DNA of 64,000 nt. It comes from Tricholomella constricta (taxonomy: Eukaryota > Basidiomycota > Agaricomycetes > Agaricales > Lyophyllaceae). The stretch lies in the NCBI GenBank assembly GCA_013368375.1, contig JAACJP010000013.1:124001-188000 (forward strand), in the 5' to 3' direction. This document shows positions 10,448 through 23,610 of this stretch, piece by piece. Position 1 is the first letter of the stretch; every line of letters starts with the position of its first letter. Position numbers and translations under genes: made by a program. The notes under the pieces were generated by a model that was not told the origin of the DNA, did not search any database, and saw only the letters and a list, made by a program, of their open reading frames with translations.

Positions 10448-11790
10448 ATGTCAGACGTAGAGATGGACGACGCGTCCACAAGTAGTAGTGCGTGATTCTC
10501 CTGCCTATCCTACTTTTTTACTCAGCAAACACCGTTCAGAGATCTACGACCCCGACCAAGATCCCGAGGAGAAACGTGAAGTCAGGAAGAACTACCGCTC
10601 GCTTGCTAAGACAGTAGAAGGCGCGTTCCTCCATGTCATCTCTTCTTGTGAAATACTGATGAGTTTCTCCTTCAGAACATCAAAGCAACCCCAATGACTA
10701 CACCGCGGAACTGCTGATGAAACAGGTTCATCAGGCTGATTTGCTATTCGACAAGGGTTGGTCTTAAATGTAAGTTGGGACAAAAATCTGATTCGCTTCT
10801 AGTGAAGGGGCCGCAGGAAGCAACATTAGACTCGCACTTCCTCTTGATGGCGTCCAACATGGGTGCTCAGAAGGCGCGTGCAATGAAATCAGGCTCAGGA
10901 GCATTCGATGTCGACGAGTTCGTTGCAAAGCTCGTAACCTTCATGGGAGGCCGTAAATCGCTCGAGGATCAAGCTGAAAATGATCCCGACGTTGAAGAAG
11001 ATACTGATGTATCGTTGGAATGGGCCAAGATTGGTCGTAAGGCGCTGGCAAAAAGCCGACGGGTACCCGTTATGAGCTTCATGTGGGATCATCGTTTTTC
11101 ATCCTGTATTCCACTTTACCTTCTTCAAGGCTAGGGCCGTTGTCCATCGAACAAAAGAAACGTACCACGGTCAAACGTGCAAAGCTTGAGAAGAACAAGG
11201 AGGAGCTAAGGAAACCCCAGGAGCTGAAAGAAGAGGATATTTCTCGGTCTCAGAACGAGACCACGAAGAATGTCGCAGTTGTGAGTGTTGTGATCAATTC
11301 TGTTCCATTCATGCTGACATTACCGTGTTAGCTGGAAGCGATCTTAAATGACATTGGAGAGCAGGTCAACGTCTTCAACTTTGTTATAAACCCGAACGAT
11401 TTCGCTCAGTCTGTGGAAAACATCTTCTACCTTTCGTTCTTGATACGAGATGGAAAAGTTGCATTTGAAACGAATGAGGATGGGGAACCTGTAGTGTGTA
11501 AGTGCCAATTCTCGATCTACTTAGTCACGTTCAAGATTGATGCTTGACATTTTTCTCAGTTACATGCGAGCAGCCAACGGATAAAGACTACGCTGGAGGC
11601 TTGATGAAGAGACAGAAGGTGTTTGAATTTGACATGGCTGTCTGGCGGGTAAATGCGTTGCCGCTCGTTTTGATACCTAAAGCTCATCAAATTTTCCCAG
11701 CGCGCCATTGAGGTTTTCAAGATCACAGAGTCCATGATCCCGCAAAGACCCCCAGCTAAAACAAGGCTCGGGGATAAGTGGTATGGATGA
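10448..11790 (+). CDS. nse4: SMC5/6 complex kleisin Nse4
   Basis: Non-SMC element 4, the kleisin that bridges the SMC5 and SMC6 heads and is needed for recombinational repair. The N-terminal part carries the family helix region (YDPDQDPEEKREVRKNYRSL, then QVHQADLLFDKVKGPQEATL, SNMGAQKARAMKSGSGAFDV). The C-terminal Nse4 domain has NVFNFVINPNDFAQSVENIF, YLSFLIRDGKVAFE and KRQKVFEFDMAVW, and ends RLGDKWYG-stop. Five to six introns of 50-60 nt. The start MSDVEMDDAST is acidic as usual; exon 1 probably ends near 10487 and joins either CAAACACC or AGATCTAC, a difference of a few residues. Divergent from the unresolved coding exons at 10.0-10.3 kb. Confidence 0.9.
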
Positions 11791-12084
11791 AGAGGGGTTG
11801 AAATATAGCCTTCTCTTCTGCTGATTGCACATTCTTGCTCCTTCGGCGATTTGATGAACCCAAATGTTTTCTTGTATTGTTAATAGTATGTAGTAGCAAC
11901 GCTAAGTCCGATGGTCATTTCATCCTTCTTTTGAAAATAATAATTACATAGGTATAAATCCATCCCAAGGCCATAGCTATCTAGGCCGGACATAAACAGT
12001 CAAGAAAGAGTTATTAGTAGGTATCGACTCCCAGTGGTAACATTGTCTGATCCTGAAGAGCTGAATTGTCCCAAGACATTGTCT

Positions 12085-15000
12085 TCAACTGTTATCAAGG
12101 TCAGCACTGGGACTAGAGACAGGTGCAATGGAACCGACATGATCATATGCTTCCACAGCCGATAAAATGTTCATGTGATCTGGAATCTCGCCCTTGTTCT
12201 GTCGAACGACCATGAGCCACGGTACCAAGCAGTGACAGCTTACTTACCAACGAAAACTCATCGAGGTCTCGGAACACGAGCCTCAGGTCCTTCGGCAATT
12301 GTGAAGGAAGGATAAGGACGTGTATGGTTGGAGTAAAAGGTCGCGCTGAGGACACCCGGGAGGAGAGGTCCTGCATGGTCAGTTAGTAGAAATATAAGCT
12401 GTACCATAAGCAAACCAGGCTGACCGACACCACTCGGAGAGCAAGCTCTATATCCTGTCGGTGAGCCCTGGCGTCGGACCCGACCACGATGTAAAACTCC
12501 CAGATGCAGTCGATGATATATACCGAATCGTGGATGCAGGTTTCTTTTGAAATGAAGTTAATGGAGGCGACCTGACCCAGGGTCAATTTGGAAGAACAGC
12601 TTTAAAGCGAAAAACATACACAGTCCTTTCCGAGATCGGCATTCACTCGCCAAATCCTAGGATCAGCGATAGGGGAATTTCTTCTCCACTTCCAATAATC
12701 GGCGTTGGCATAGTCTTCATCGCCAAGGATCATCCAAAACATTTCATCGTCATCGCTGGCGTCCTCGATCAGCTCGATTGGAGGCATGCTAGTCTTCAAA
12801 CTTCGGCCATATTCCAGGGCTGCCTTTCTTTCCAGTGGGGTAGACCCTCGTCCATACCAAACGTACACTGAGTCTAAAATGGAGACGCAATAGCTGTAAG
12901 CGGAGCATAAATTTGTGATGCTCTGGAATTAATTGGCCACCGTCAGCTCAAATCCAGCCTGGGAAGGTAACATATATACCAGATCTTTCTCATCGACCAA
13001 AATCACACCACTGAGCGACCTCACCAGATGCATCGCAGTATTTTCTGATGTCCAGTGCGTCCGTGTTCCCTGTGTGAAAAGTAAGCGCCCAAACTGTTGA
13101 GTTTGCAAGATAGTTCACTTGACGAGTGGCGAGAACCCCTCCAAGGATGTGCACCAGTTGTGGAGGCTCTGAATGCTGGTGAACAATGTTCTAAACGAAC
13201 GGTTAAATGGATACTTCGGCTCCAAAGTATCGAATTTCTTACGGCAGTCGTGCCATAACGTTTGGCAAGCTCTTGTAATTTCCGTTGCTCCCTCTCACCC
13301 AAAGTAGCTCGCTTTCCCTCCCAACCCCAGACGGCAGTCGACACCAATCCACTCATCAGCGATTTGGATCGATGAATGATGGCCAGAATTTCTGTGTCGT
13401 AAAAAATTGTCAGGTCTTTGGTGAGGATCGAAGCCGTTGTCCCAGTGATAGCCATGACCTCTACGGAGATTGTCGTAGTTCCTGGCTCCAGCTGCACATG
13501 CCTCGTGTTATATTTCAAAAGGGAATCAATGTTGAAACTGGGAGGGAATGCCATCGTTTGATCTACAAATCATAACATATTAGAGCAGGGTTATATCTCG
13601 GATACACAACGTACGGGAAGGTTTGCTATCAGCAGGTAGAGACAGGCGCAAGGTCACCTCCCCAGAGGTACTCGTGATTTCAGAAGGCTTATCGGTCTCT
13701 TTTTCTTTCCTACTCTCAAGCATCTGCTGTTGAAAGTCACCCTCTCTACGCGAAAGAGTACCGGCTGGGGTAGACGTCGGGGTGGCCTCTTCTTTCAGTG
13801 GAGGGAGAATAATGGAAGAATATTTCTCGTAACTTGACTTGCGCTTCTCTGCATGGGAAAGTGAAGGTGCAAGAGACCGAGGCCGGTTGGTTGCACTGGG
13901 CTGCGGTGAGTCTGATAAAGCTTGCGGTTCCTCAGCTCCCTTCGAGCCTCCAGATTCGCTCAGTGCCTGGGCTACATCCATGACCGTAGCTCTGTTCCCC
14001 GTGCTCGGTATTCGGGAATGTTTAGAGAGCGGTAAAACTGAAGTGGGTTCCTCTTTCTTGTCCAGGAGAGAGGGACGCTGCAAACTTTGTACAACGGACG
14101 TGGATTCCGAAGCTTTGTCAGTGGTGGGCTTATAAGCTACCATCCCAGGAAGAGCGCGCTGAGCCACTCCGTGGCTAATTTGTTCTGCGCTGGGAGTTTG
14201 CTGGGAAGCTGGTTTGGACAATGGAGGCTTTCCGTTTGCTTGAAACACTGCCAATCCAGGCAAAGCTTGACGAACCGATGGATTCCAGGGCTGCTCAGCC
14301 TCGGCTGTCGGAAAGATAGACTTTGATGCCGAAGTGGCAGCATCTGCTTGCCTGGAGGTTACCAAACCAGACAGTGAACGTCGAATCTGGTCCGTAGCCT
14401 TTCCTGAAGCCTTCGAATCGTCAGCGGATGATGGTGGTGATGGCGTTTTGATCAACGTTGTTGAAGTTTCTCGTGGGGTAGCTTTCTCGCTCGTGACAGA
14501 TACCTTGCTCGACACGTCGAGTGGTAGAGAAAGACCCGGGAAGCGGTGGGGATCTGGAACTGCCCTTGTCGAACGGCTGTCATCGGGTAATGTTTTTCGT
14601 TTTCGAGGCTTCCGTACCCTCTCTTTAGTTGGCTGTCGTCGAGATGGCGGGGATAAATCCATGAGATTAACGGTGTGTATGCAGTTTAAATTTTACAAAA
14701 CACGAAAATACGGATGCAGTGAGTAAGTAGAGTCCAGTGCAGTTTACCGAAATAGACGCACGTGGGACAAGGGTTTAGAAGGGGCTGGCAGGTCTAAACC
14801 AGCACGTTGAGAAACACCACTAGGTTCTGAACCAAATTCGTCGACAACGGGGACCTCTATCGGCTTTGGCTTATAAATCACCACGGTAGTAGCTGAGCCC
14901 AATCCAACAACAGTGTTCTTCTCCATTCTGTTTGGTTTCGAGGACGGGCTTGGATGAGGTGGCAGGTCTAAACCAGCGCCTCGAGAAAAACCACTGGGTT

Positions 15001-16658
15001 GTAAACCAAATTCGTCGACAACAGGGTCCTCTATTGGCTTCGGTTTATAAACCACCAAGGTAGTAGCTGAGCCCAGTCCCACAGAAGGGTTCTTCTCCAC
15101 TCCGTTTGGGTTTGGACGAGGTGGAATGTTTTGCTGCCTGAGAGACGGGTTCGAAATGGCTGATTTTAAGGGCTTTCTGATAAGTTCAGGAGATAGAGCT
15201 TTGGGTTTCTCCATCATTGTAGGATCAACAGTGATTGATCTCCGTACAGTGCGAGGAGTGGGGGAAGGAGGAGGGGAAGTGGTAACTGGAGATATATTCG
15301 GTTGCCACCGATCCAACACAGAGCTTTTCCTCCCGCTATTTGGCTTGCTCTTCTCTGGGCTCTCAGGAATCGAAGTCGGACTTTCTAGCTTCGAGCTGAC
15401 TTGCACCATGCTCTGCACAAATCCTCGCCCTTGCAGTCGGCTGAGGCTAGGAGTAGGTTCTTTCTGGGATGGAGGCCGCATGAAAGCCTTCGAAGGGATC
15501 ACCGAGGATGGGATATGTGGACCACCTGTCGATGGACGAGGCTGAGGTCGGATGGGACCCGCAAGAGAAGGTACACTGATTGGGGATTTGGAGGGCGAGG
15601 TCATTGTAATGTCTGCCGGCTGACGGGGCGTGATAGGACGATCGATGGGTTTCGAGACAGGAGGGCTGATACTTCGAGTGCGCGTATCTCGGTCGTGACC
15701 CGCCCCTGACGTTGAGGATGTCAAGGGGAAACGTGGGGTAGTAATAAAGGGAGATGTGGGTTTAGTTTGTCTCGTCGCGACCCAGGAGCTGGAGGAGGAA
15801 TATGACGGGGTGCTTATCGTGCGTTCTCGAATATCCTGACCACGAGTCAAGGGCGATTGTCTCTCATAGGTTTCGGAATACGTCTTGATCGTAGGGGCTA
15901 ATTCGGATACTCGACCGCTGGGCTTTGCCTTTGAGAGGGCGGCCACTGCGGAAGGTTTTACGGGACCGTCCCGCTGAACTGCTATTCCTGGCATTGCGAC
16001 ACCTCCGGATCCAAAGGTTGGATGTGGCGCGTGGTCAAAGGCGCGTTGCTGGAACTGTGTCGGATCATGGGCATCCTGCTGTGGTGTATGTTTATTCAGC
16101 CGCGGGCCTGTAGCACGTCCTCCCATGAAGGCGGCAAGTGAGATTGACTGCGGTTTCGTTTCGGAACTTGTATGGGTATATGCAGAAGACTTGTTGAATG
16201 CGGGATCTATAGAGGCGGATGTGCTAGCGGATGATGTTCCTGTAAGCCTTTCCAGAGAATCTGCGTGATGGGACTGTCGCTCAACAAGTGTCTTGGGGGA
16301 ATCCATCGATATCGCGTCGGGCTCGCCCCGGGGAGAGCCTCCATGTCCATCTTTAAGTTTCGCTTTTGATTCGAAATGGTAGGGCGCCATTATAATTATT
16401 CGCCGAATGATGATAGAAAGATGAGCACTTACACATATCCAAGCTACCACGGCTGCTATAGCCTAGGCCCTGACTTCTGCGAATTCGAGCTAGCCTAGAT
16501 GCTGCAATCTCTTCTTCAAGGCGGATCTGTTCAGCCTCTTCGTCAGCATCCTGGCGCTGCGAGGCCTTAATCTTGCTCGTCCATTCCGCGAGTCCTGCTT
16601 CGGGCTTCAGGTCCGGGACATCAACCCGCGACCGGGAAGAACTGCGATGTGCGGCCAT
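12085..16658 (-). CDS. Large DUF4045/gelsolin-repeat protein
   Basis: Probable actin-binding protein of the fungal DUF4045-gelsolin type, ~1,300 residues. The N-terminal exon (MAAHRSSSRSRVDVPDLKPE, then RLEEEIAASRLARIRRSQG) precedes a ~900-residue Ser/Pro/Thr-rich disordered region on two long exons (16.4-14.75 and 14.66-13.6 kb). The C-terminal third has gelsolin-like segments: EPPQLVHILGGVLATRQ, THWTSENTAMHLVRSLSGVI, VYVWYGRGSTPLERKAALEY, FYIVVGSDARAHRQDIELAL. It ends AVEAYDHVGSIAP before the stop at 12085. Introns ~50 nt. A 58-residue unit is tandemly duplicated in the disordered part (14744-15120). ATG 16679 is an alternative start seven codons upstream. Calcium or actin binding is inferred from the family only. 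Confidence 0.82.
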
Positions 16659-16923
16659 GAGTAAAGCGTCCGTGACCAAACGTTAGCTTCGGGCCACCGA
16701 TATTGACGATGAACACAAGTTGAAGTCGCCTTGACTCGGTGCGGCAGGGGAGGTCGCTTGAATGATCTGTGACGCGCACCACGATACGTGACCGTGACAG
16801 ACAGTACGCAGGCAGAGAAACGAAACGAACACAAAGTAGTGCCCAGATAAATATGATTCGCCTCAGGCGTCGATATAGATACAGTAATATTATTCCTCCA
16901 TCCACAAATATCCCAAGAATAAA

Positions 16924-17865
16924 TTACGCCAAGAACAGGAACACCGCAAGGATGAACGAAGTAAAAACACTGAAGAACGCGTCGCTACTACTTAATGAGA
17001 CGGTACCTAGCGCAGAGGATGTTGATATTGTAGTAGCTTCAACGGCACTCTGAGAGATACCAGAAGGGGTAGTTCCGTCTACGCAGAATCAGCATTGGCC
17101 TTTGCGCATCGCGGTGTGAACACTTACCAGTGAAAGAGACACCGCATTGGGCCTGGGCTGACGGGCCTACGTCGGAGACCAGGCTGGGAATGTCGTGATT
17201 TAGGATATTATATCCCTCCTTGATACAGTTCGTGCAGGTGACGTTCGAGGGTATGCTGTCGCCGTTCACACGAAGGACAAGTGCAACAACTTTGGAGACA
17301 GTGAGGGGTTCTCCGACAAACCTTTCGATATTGGTGAGTGTTTGCGTGATACAGTTAGTGTTGGAGCTGTTTTGGAAAAAAAATCAAGCAGCAGCAATAG
17401 GGTGAGGAAGTTGCGTCAACTTACTCTTTCAAACAAAGGATCTTTCTGACAGCAGGATAGTATTGTATCACAATCGGAGTGAGCGCCTTTGAAATGCTTT
17501 CGGGCGCGCCAGATAATGATAAATCTGATCCACAGCCGGTAGTGACGTTAGCTACGATGGCTGAAAGAGTGTCGTTGCTGCAAGGTGTTGTAGCACAAAA
17601 AGATGTCAGCCAGGAGTCGAATTCTTGAACGATCGACGTGTTTTTTGTTTCTAGGATAACAGGAGCCAAAGAAGCTAGGCTTAGGCAGGTGGACGCGTCG
17701 GGGCTCGCGGCGATTGTCGCCAGAGAGTTCGTGCAAGCCGGAGAGAGTCTAGACAGAGAGAGTTAGACGAACGCCCACATGACAGCCTGTGAGCATAACT
17801 GACAGCTGAGCAGACACAAGTGCTGATAGAGCGACGACAGCGGTGGGGAGAATCCAGTAGTGCAT
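16924..17865 (-). CDS. Secreted, probably GPI-anchored DUF7729-type protein
   Basis: Four exons. The N-terminus MHYWILPTAVVALSALVSAQ is a clear signal peptide. The mature part is Cys- and Asn-Xaa-Ser/Thr-rich: SPACTNSLATIAASPDAS, FCATTPCSNDTLSAIVANVT, VRKILCLKE, PSNVTCTNCIKEGYNILN, with regularly spaced cysteines. It ends in a Ser/Thr-rich linker (TTPSGISQSAVEATTISTSS) and a hydrophobic tail (FFSVFTSFILAVFLFLA), the layout of a GPI attachment signal. This matches the DUF7729 cell-surface family of basidiomycetes, whose function is not established. Introns ~50 nt at 17.78, 17.40 and 17.10 kb. The gene is divergent from the coiled-coil gene at 18182. Confidence 0.8.
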
Positions 17866-18181
17866 GGTGGGGAGGATCGGACAAACATCAGTCACTTGTT
17901 TGGTGAAAACCCTTGTTGTCAGCCCGTGACTACGGTCAGTTTTGAATCGCGTCCTCAAGCTATCGCCTCCATCGCGGTCTTATCTCGCCTTGGCGTCCTT
18001 ATCTTACATTCAAGGCGCGAGGCGGGCAATACACTCTGTAAAATCTCAGGCCGTCAGTGACGTCTTTTGAGACTCATCTGGTGAACTATCGGAGGCCATG
18101 GAACTGCAGACGCTTACTTACACACGGATTCTGGAATACTAGGTACTTCTCTCAAGGCTTGCACAAACGCGCCCTAGAGGG
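17866..18181. other. Shared intergenic promoter region, 316 bp
   Basis: Lies between two divergently transcribed genes (start codons at 17865 on minus and 18182 on plus). I see no coding exon or RNA gene here. It presumably holds both promoters. Confidence 0.6.
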
Positions 18182-19447
18182 ATGAAGGATTATTCTGTCA
18201 ATTCCTATCATGCTCAGGCGCTCCCAGGGTTCCCATCCACTACTGAATACCAAGACACTGGAATCTTTCCCCAAACTTTAAAGTCGCATCGAAGTCGATT
18301 CTCAAGGTGCTCGAGTGGCACCTCAAACCTCCTCTTGCCGTCTATTCAAAGCCAGCATCTAGCCTCCAAAGATCCCGAAACTCCGTCAAATCCTTTTTCC
18401 ATCGCGACGCCCACTCTTGATGTTTCAACCCTGCCTATTCTCGCTGATGTGTCCTCTGCCCCTACCTCGACAGCTGCTTTGAAGCCCCTTTTACCGTGCC
18501 ATATCCTCTCTCTCACTTATGGTGGAGAAGACTTTACATATGATCTCGAGACTCTTGAAAGTAATCCTCAGCACATCATAGAACTATTGAAGGCCACGTT
18601 AAGCGAACGCGGGAGCTGGATGACGGTCGGTGCACACTATCGTCGGTCAGAGAACGCCCGCGCCGCCATTTCTGTAATGGAAAACATGATTACTGGTAAG
18701 CGTTTCACTCCCTGTGTTTCCCTGATTTGACGCCGTTTGCATAAAGTCATGTCTGAACAAGGCTTTTCGGAGGACGGCCTCAAACCAGCCTATCTCTTGT
18801 TATCCGGCTGTGAGACCGATTTAGGTCGACGCGCAAAAGCAGAAAAGTCCACAGATGCCGAAGAACATTATAGAAAAGCACAGATGTGGCTACAGAAAGT
18901 CTATGGCACCTTTGAGGCGGAATCCAGCTTGATGGGCGAAATAGGCGTCACTTCGTCCACCCCACGGCCCTCTCATGCGCAGTATGAACCTCACTCTGGC
19001 CGTTATCCTGCAACGTTGCTCATCCCAAAGTACACGCCTATGCCTCCTGGAGAATCACCTCGCGAAATCCGGCTCGAACGCGAAATCGAATCTTTGCTGA
19101 AAGAACGAAAAGAAAATGCTGTAATTCTGGCCGAAATACGAGCAGCTAAACGTAAACTGGAGGATGACCTTGCGTACGAATGTGCTGGACGACGGCGGCT
19201 TCTGCGGGATTATGACGATCTGCAAAACGATCTCGCAATAGCGCGAAAGATGGAGAACTACGCTGTTAGCCAGGTCAAGAGAGAAGTGGAGGCTCGCAGA
19301 AAGGCCGAAGAGAATGCACGCGCAGAGAAGGGGGTGCGATTGGAGATTCAGAGGCTCTTTGAGCAAGGTGCTGCGCCACGGTTCGCCGAGATGGTCAATA
19401 CCATAAAGACAGAGGATGGATTCGCCAAAGCTTTCAGTGCATATTAA
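18182..19447 (+). CDS. Coiled-coil protein of unknown function
   Basis: Two exons joined by a 51-nt intron (18696-18746). The N-terminal ~90 residues are Ser/Pro-rich and probably disordered. A short globular part follows (LPCHILSLTYGGEDFTYDLE, SWMTVGAHYRRSENARAAIS, then EQGFSEDGLKPAYLLLSGCE), with TPR-like spacing around EEHYRKAQMWLQKVYGTFEA. The C-terminal ~130 residues form a charged coiled coil (REIRLEREIESLLKERKENA to RKAEENARAEKGVRLEIQRL). No catalytic motif or targeting signal was noticed. The product is not recognised; similar proteins could act as scaffolds, but that is only inference. Confidence 0.75.
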
Positions 19448-19663
19448 TCGGTCACCGCTGTATCATTATTATTGCGCATTTATATTATTATTTTAATTTG
19501 CATCGCGTGGGACCCAAATACGGCAACTATACAGTTCTTCGGATGAGCCGACGCCGCAAACCTTGATTTTTGGTATACACAACAAGTACAAACACACGAG
19601 TGGACGGTGTCCGACGAAGTTGTGCTAATATCGACTACAAGCCCTCGCGGTCAAGACTCCACC

Positions 19664-20562
19664 ATGGCTGCCGTCACCACTCTCCCCAAGGATATCTCAA
19701 AACTCGGCTCTGAAATAAAACTTTTCGGAAAATGGGACACCCAAGAGTGAGTCCTGATCTTGCTCCGGGGAACCTCTGGCTTATCATCTCTTTCTGCGGG
19801 TAGTGTTGAGGTCAAGGACATTTCTCTGACGGATTACATTCAAGTCCGCCATGCCGTCTACCTCCCGCACACCGCCGGCCGTTACGCCAAGAAGCAGTTC
19901 AAGAAGGCCCAGATGCCCATTGTTGAGCGATTGGTGGACAGGTCCGTTCATTGACTGCACGGCGCACTGTGGCTTCTCACCAGTATACTCCTAGCCTTAT
20001 GATGAAGGGCCGCAACAACGGCAAAAAACTCCTCGCCGTCCGCATTGTCGCCCACGCTTTCGAGATCATCCACCTCCTCACCGATCAGAACCCCATACAA
20101 GTACGCCTGCCCGCACCATCTCCCGTGGAACCCGTTCTGAATGTTTCTCATTCAGGTCCTCGTTGATGCCATCGTGAACACTGGCCCCAGAGAAGACTCT
20201 ACTCGTATCGGTTCGCAGGGTACCGTTCGTCGCCAGGCCGTCGATGTGTCCCCTCTGCGACGGGTCAACCAGTCGATCGCCCTCCTCACCGTCGGAGTAT
20301 GTCTCGGACTCCCGTATACCAGCCACGCTTTCCAGGAACTGACGTGCAACTGTTCTATCAGACCCGTGAATCCGCATTCCGCAACATCAAGTCGATCGCT
20401 GAGTGCCTCGCTGATGAGCTCATCAACGCCGCCAAGGGCTCCTCCAACTCTTACGCTATCAAGGTTAGTGTCTCGCTCCCAATAGCAGTTTCCGGTGGCC
20501 TAACAAAACAACAAAAACAGAAAAAGGACGAGCTCGAGCGGGTGGCCAAGTCCAATCGGTGA
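19664..20562 (+). CDS. RPS5: 40S ribosomal protein uS7 (S5)
   Basis: Small-subunit ribosomal protein that contacts the 18S rRNA 3' major domain and mRNA near the E site. Five to six exons: [117 protein letters not shown] and [20 protein letters not shown], ending [14 protein letters not shown] as in other eukaryotes. Introns are 40-60 nt. The third exon uses the acceptor CTCCTAG just before CCTTATGATG, which keeps the conserved [12 protein letters not shown]. Full length and intact; one of the most secure genes in the window. Confidence 0.97.
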
Positions 20563-21606
20563 TTCCTGGTGCTCTTCCTTTTTTGGTAGGGTACATGACG
20601 AGAAAAGGAGGGCAGCGTTTTTGGGGATGTGCTTGCCTGCTGCCCAAGTCATATGTTGCTCTCTGCCTGTAGCGACTTCTCTACACATGCTTTACATGCC
20701 TCCCATTGTTATGCATTACAATACAAATGTATGCTTCTGGATCGATCCAAGACGGATGGCGTGAGAAACGGTGCCGGATCGGGCCGCGGTGAGTAGATTC
20801 AACGCTTGTGACTTTGGGTCGTCGGAATAGGCGTTTTCATGCCGGTGGTTCACCAAGCTCATTTCCGCTCGCGCCCACAGTAATAGACTCGGAAATTCAA
20901 TTCACTTTCTCTAGATGGGTCTGATGGTTGATGTAGTTCGTTGTATTTGTTCCAGACTTCCAGTACAGCTGCTTGCTTGCGTTCCTAATACAAAAAAATA
21001 TAGTTGATAAAACAACAGGCACCACTTCCACGATATGGAACAAAAGAAAAAGGCGAGGGACAGCGATGGCAGGGGGAGGGATGGATGAACAAAATATAAT
21101 GAAGCACAGGGGAAATTATACTATAAAAATGTATGTAATGAAGAAAAATGCGTGATGGTGATGAAGAGGCAACAATGATATCCACAAGATACTGAATGCG
21201 AAGGTGCCGGGGAGAAGTGAGGGGGTAATGATGTCCACAGGGGTAAATGATGCACGATGCCGAGAGGTGTTTCCGAAGAGCGGTGATATGGGGTGCTGAT
21301 GAGGATGATGGCAGGTCACAATTTTGCGATGTACCCGCCTAAGGCGACATCGGGAATGAAGAACGAGGGCTCCGGAGTCTAGTGATGCGGTAGAGCAGAT
21401 GGACATTGGGTGGCGGGCCGTAAAGGCGATGGCGTGGTGTTTAACAGCTGTAGCCTGGGTCCCCCGCGTTCGTAGTATGTAAGAACATGGGATGTCCTTA
21501 CTGCGTATTTTCTCTAGCAAGCTGCAAGTCCAGACAGAGTCGTTGGATCCTTCGTCTCGACGAGATAAATAACAGCTTTTTAAGTCTCAATCGCGTGTCG
21601 TGGTAT
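20563..21606. other. Convergent intergenic region, ~1 kb
   Basis: Between the stop of uS7 (plus) and the stop of the next minus-strand gene. It should contain both 3' UTRs. Several antisense open frames occur, but none has splice support, family similarity or composition like the flanking exons. No RNA gene seen. Confidence 0.5.
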
Positions 21607-23610
21607 TCATCGTGGCACCGACGAGGACGCCGTCGATTGAGAAGAATATCCGTGGGGTGTATTTCCGTGGGGAGTCGAGCCTGGCCGTTGATGTTGAGGC
21701 GGCCCTTGTGTTGGTGGTCCTGTGTTGAGAGCTGCTTCTTCGGGTTTCGGCTTTGGAACAACGCCGTCCAGGCCTCTATATCCGTAGGCCTTACCAAACT
21801 CCTTTATCATCGCCTTGCCTAGTAGGCATACCCATCCCAAGCCTTCGCCGGTGATACTTTGCCCGGGCCAATATAGCTCGCCTTGTTCATCTTCAAAGTC
21901 AGGTTCGTGCTCTTCGGTCGGAGACAAGGTCGTATTGATCACGCGCGCGAATGTTGTTGGGAAGTGGAGCCGCAGAGTCGTAAGGTTAAGGGACGCTTGA
22001 GAGTGGATCATACAGTAGGAGGCGGCAGTAGTCCCAGAGGTCTGTTCCTTCAAGTTTTGAATGAAAGAAACACCAACAGTGGTGGTCACAGAGAGCATTC
22101 CGTCCATCACATGAGCAGGGATAGAATTGTCCTTGTAGCGATCGGGCAGCATTCTGCCGCGGATGAACACTTGGGCAGCGTTATGCGCGGGTCGCTGAGG
22201 AGCAGAGGCGGAGCCTTCTGGGACAAGTGGATTCGGAGTTCCGGCGTCACGAGTTGTTGGCGTAGAATTAGCGCTATTGGCTGGGACGATGCTAGCTGGA
22301 GAAGGTAACATTGGAGGTGTTGCTTGTGCTTTTGGAGCCAAAAGGCTAAGGTTTTCTGCCGATAATTGCCCCTTTTCAGCTTTTAGACCAGCCATGTCAA
22401 CCTCCGGCCTCAGCTCCTCGTAGAGCTTGGAAACCTCCTTTTCAAGGTGACCGTTGGCCATGTAAGTCAATTTGCGAACATGGATGAAGCCTTCGATCAG
22501 ATAGCTGTTGATAAGGTGAAAGGCTGCTCGATATGTTACTAGTATCAAGGCTTACATGAGCCCTATAAATGCCTTTTCGGCGTCTATCATGCCCTCTTCA
22601 GCGAGCCATTTTGCCTTGCACCAAGCGAGAAATGCGTCGATTGTTAGCCACGAGGACCTGACGCATGCCTTCCTGCCGTAGTCTTTATTCCAAAGTGCGA
22701 AAGTGAAACAGACGAGGGCATCAACAAGTTCAAGGCGCGCAATAAGACCACCGTGCCTGTAGTACGCAGAGTTGGGCGGAGGCGGATCCAAGAGTGGTCG
22801 ATACTCCCTGTGAGTGACGGGATAGGTAGACCAGAAACGGGCATCGCCAGAGTACTTGAGCATGCGGCCTTCGTGGTGGTACTTGTCGTGAAGTAGGTCG
22901 TGATGGCGAACATCTGTCCTGCCTCGTTTGGGTCGTCTGATCGGGACCGTGTTTGGGGGGATAGCGACGGTGGTTCCAGCAGGTAGCCGCGACGTGGAGG
23001 CTACGGGAGGTTCTTCCCGGAGCTCACCGTCCTCGCAGGGCTCGTTACGAGATAGATGTGCAGAGGTGTCGCCGGAGACTCGGAGATGGGGTGGGTGCAG
23101 GTGTGATGAGGAGAGTGTGTGTTTGTGGTGATGTGGAGGGCGGTCGGATAGGATTGAGCTTGTCCGAGGACGTTTGAAATGCTCAGGGTCTGCGGGGGCA
23201 TCGTACTTGCGTTTGATGGACGCTGGGGCAGGGGAGTTTGAGCGAGAAACCGGTGGCGACGGGGGTAGGGTCGGGGGTAGTGGCGTGTGAAGGGGACCGA
23301 TGATCTGGAAAGAGTCGGCGGGGGAAGTCAGTAATGCTGTGTGGGAGGTGAGATTAGGAGAAGGCGGACCTGGAGATTCCTGAGAAGCTGGTCCCTTGTC
23401 CAGGTGCTGTGGATGGGTTGTGAGGGGGATGAGGAGAGGGGCGTGAAGGGAGCTCACCGTTTCCTGGAGGCAGAGGGGCGTGAAGCTGAGGAGATATGTG
23501 AGGGGCGCATTGGATGGTGGTGGTGAGAGAACAAGGTGTAGTGGGCCACGGAAGCAGAACGGGACGGCTTGCAAACCAGTCCAAACTGTGACAAGAGGCT
23601 GGCCCGGCAT
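21607..23610 (-). CDS. Conserved-looking protein, function not recognised
   Basis: Starts MPGQPLVTVWTGLQAVPF at 23610 and has at least two introns: one of 51 nt after LQET, and one of ~50 nt joining AFIGLI to YLIEGFIHVRKLTYM. The N-terminal half is Pro/Ser/His-rich and disordered with a basic patch (IRRPKRGRTDVRHHD). A folded helical part follows (HDKYHHEGRMLKYSGDARFW, GGLIARLELVDALVCFTFAL, TIDAFLAWCKAKWLAEEG), then a second conserved-looking block (FPTTFARVINTTLSPTEEHE, GWVCLLGKAMIKEFGKAYGY) and a disordered tail. The helical part vaguely recalls the C-terminal homology domain of AF4/FMR2 elongation factors, but the match is too weak to name. Nuclear role only guessed. Confidence 0.65.
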
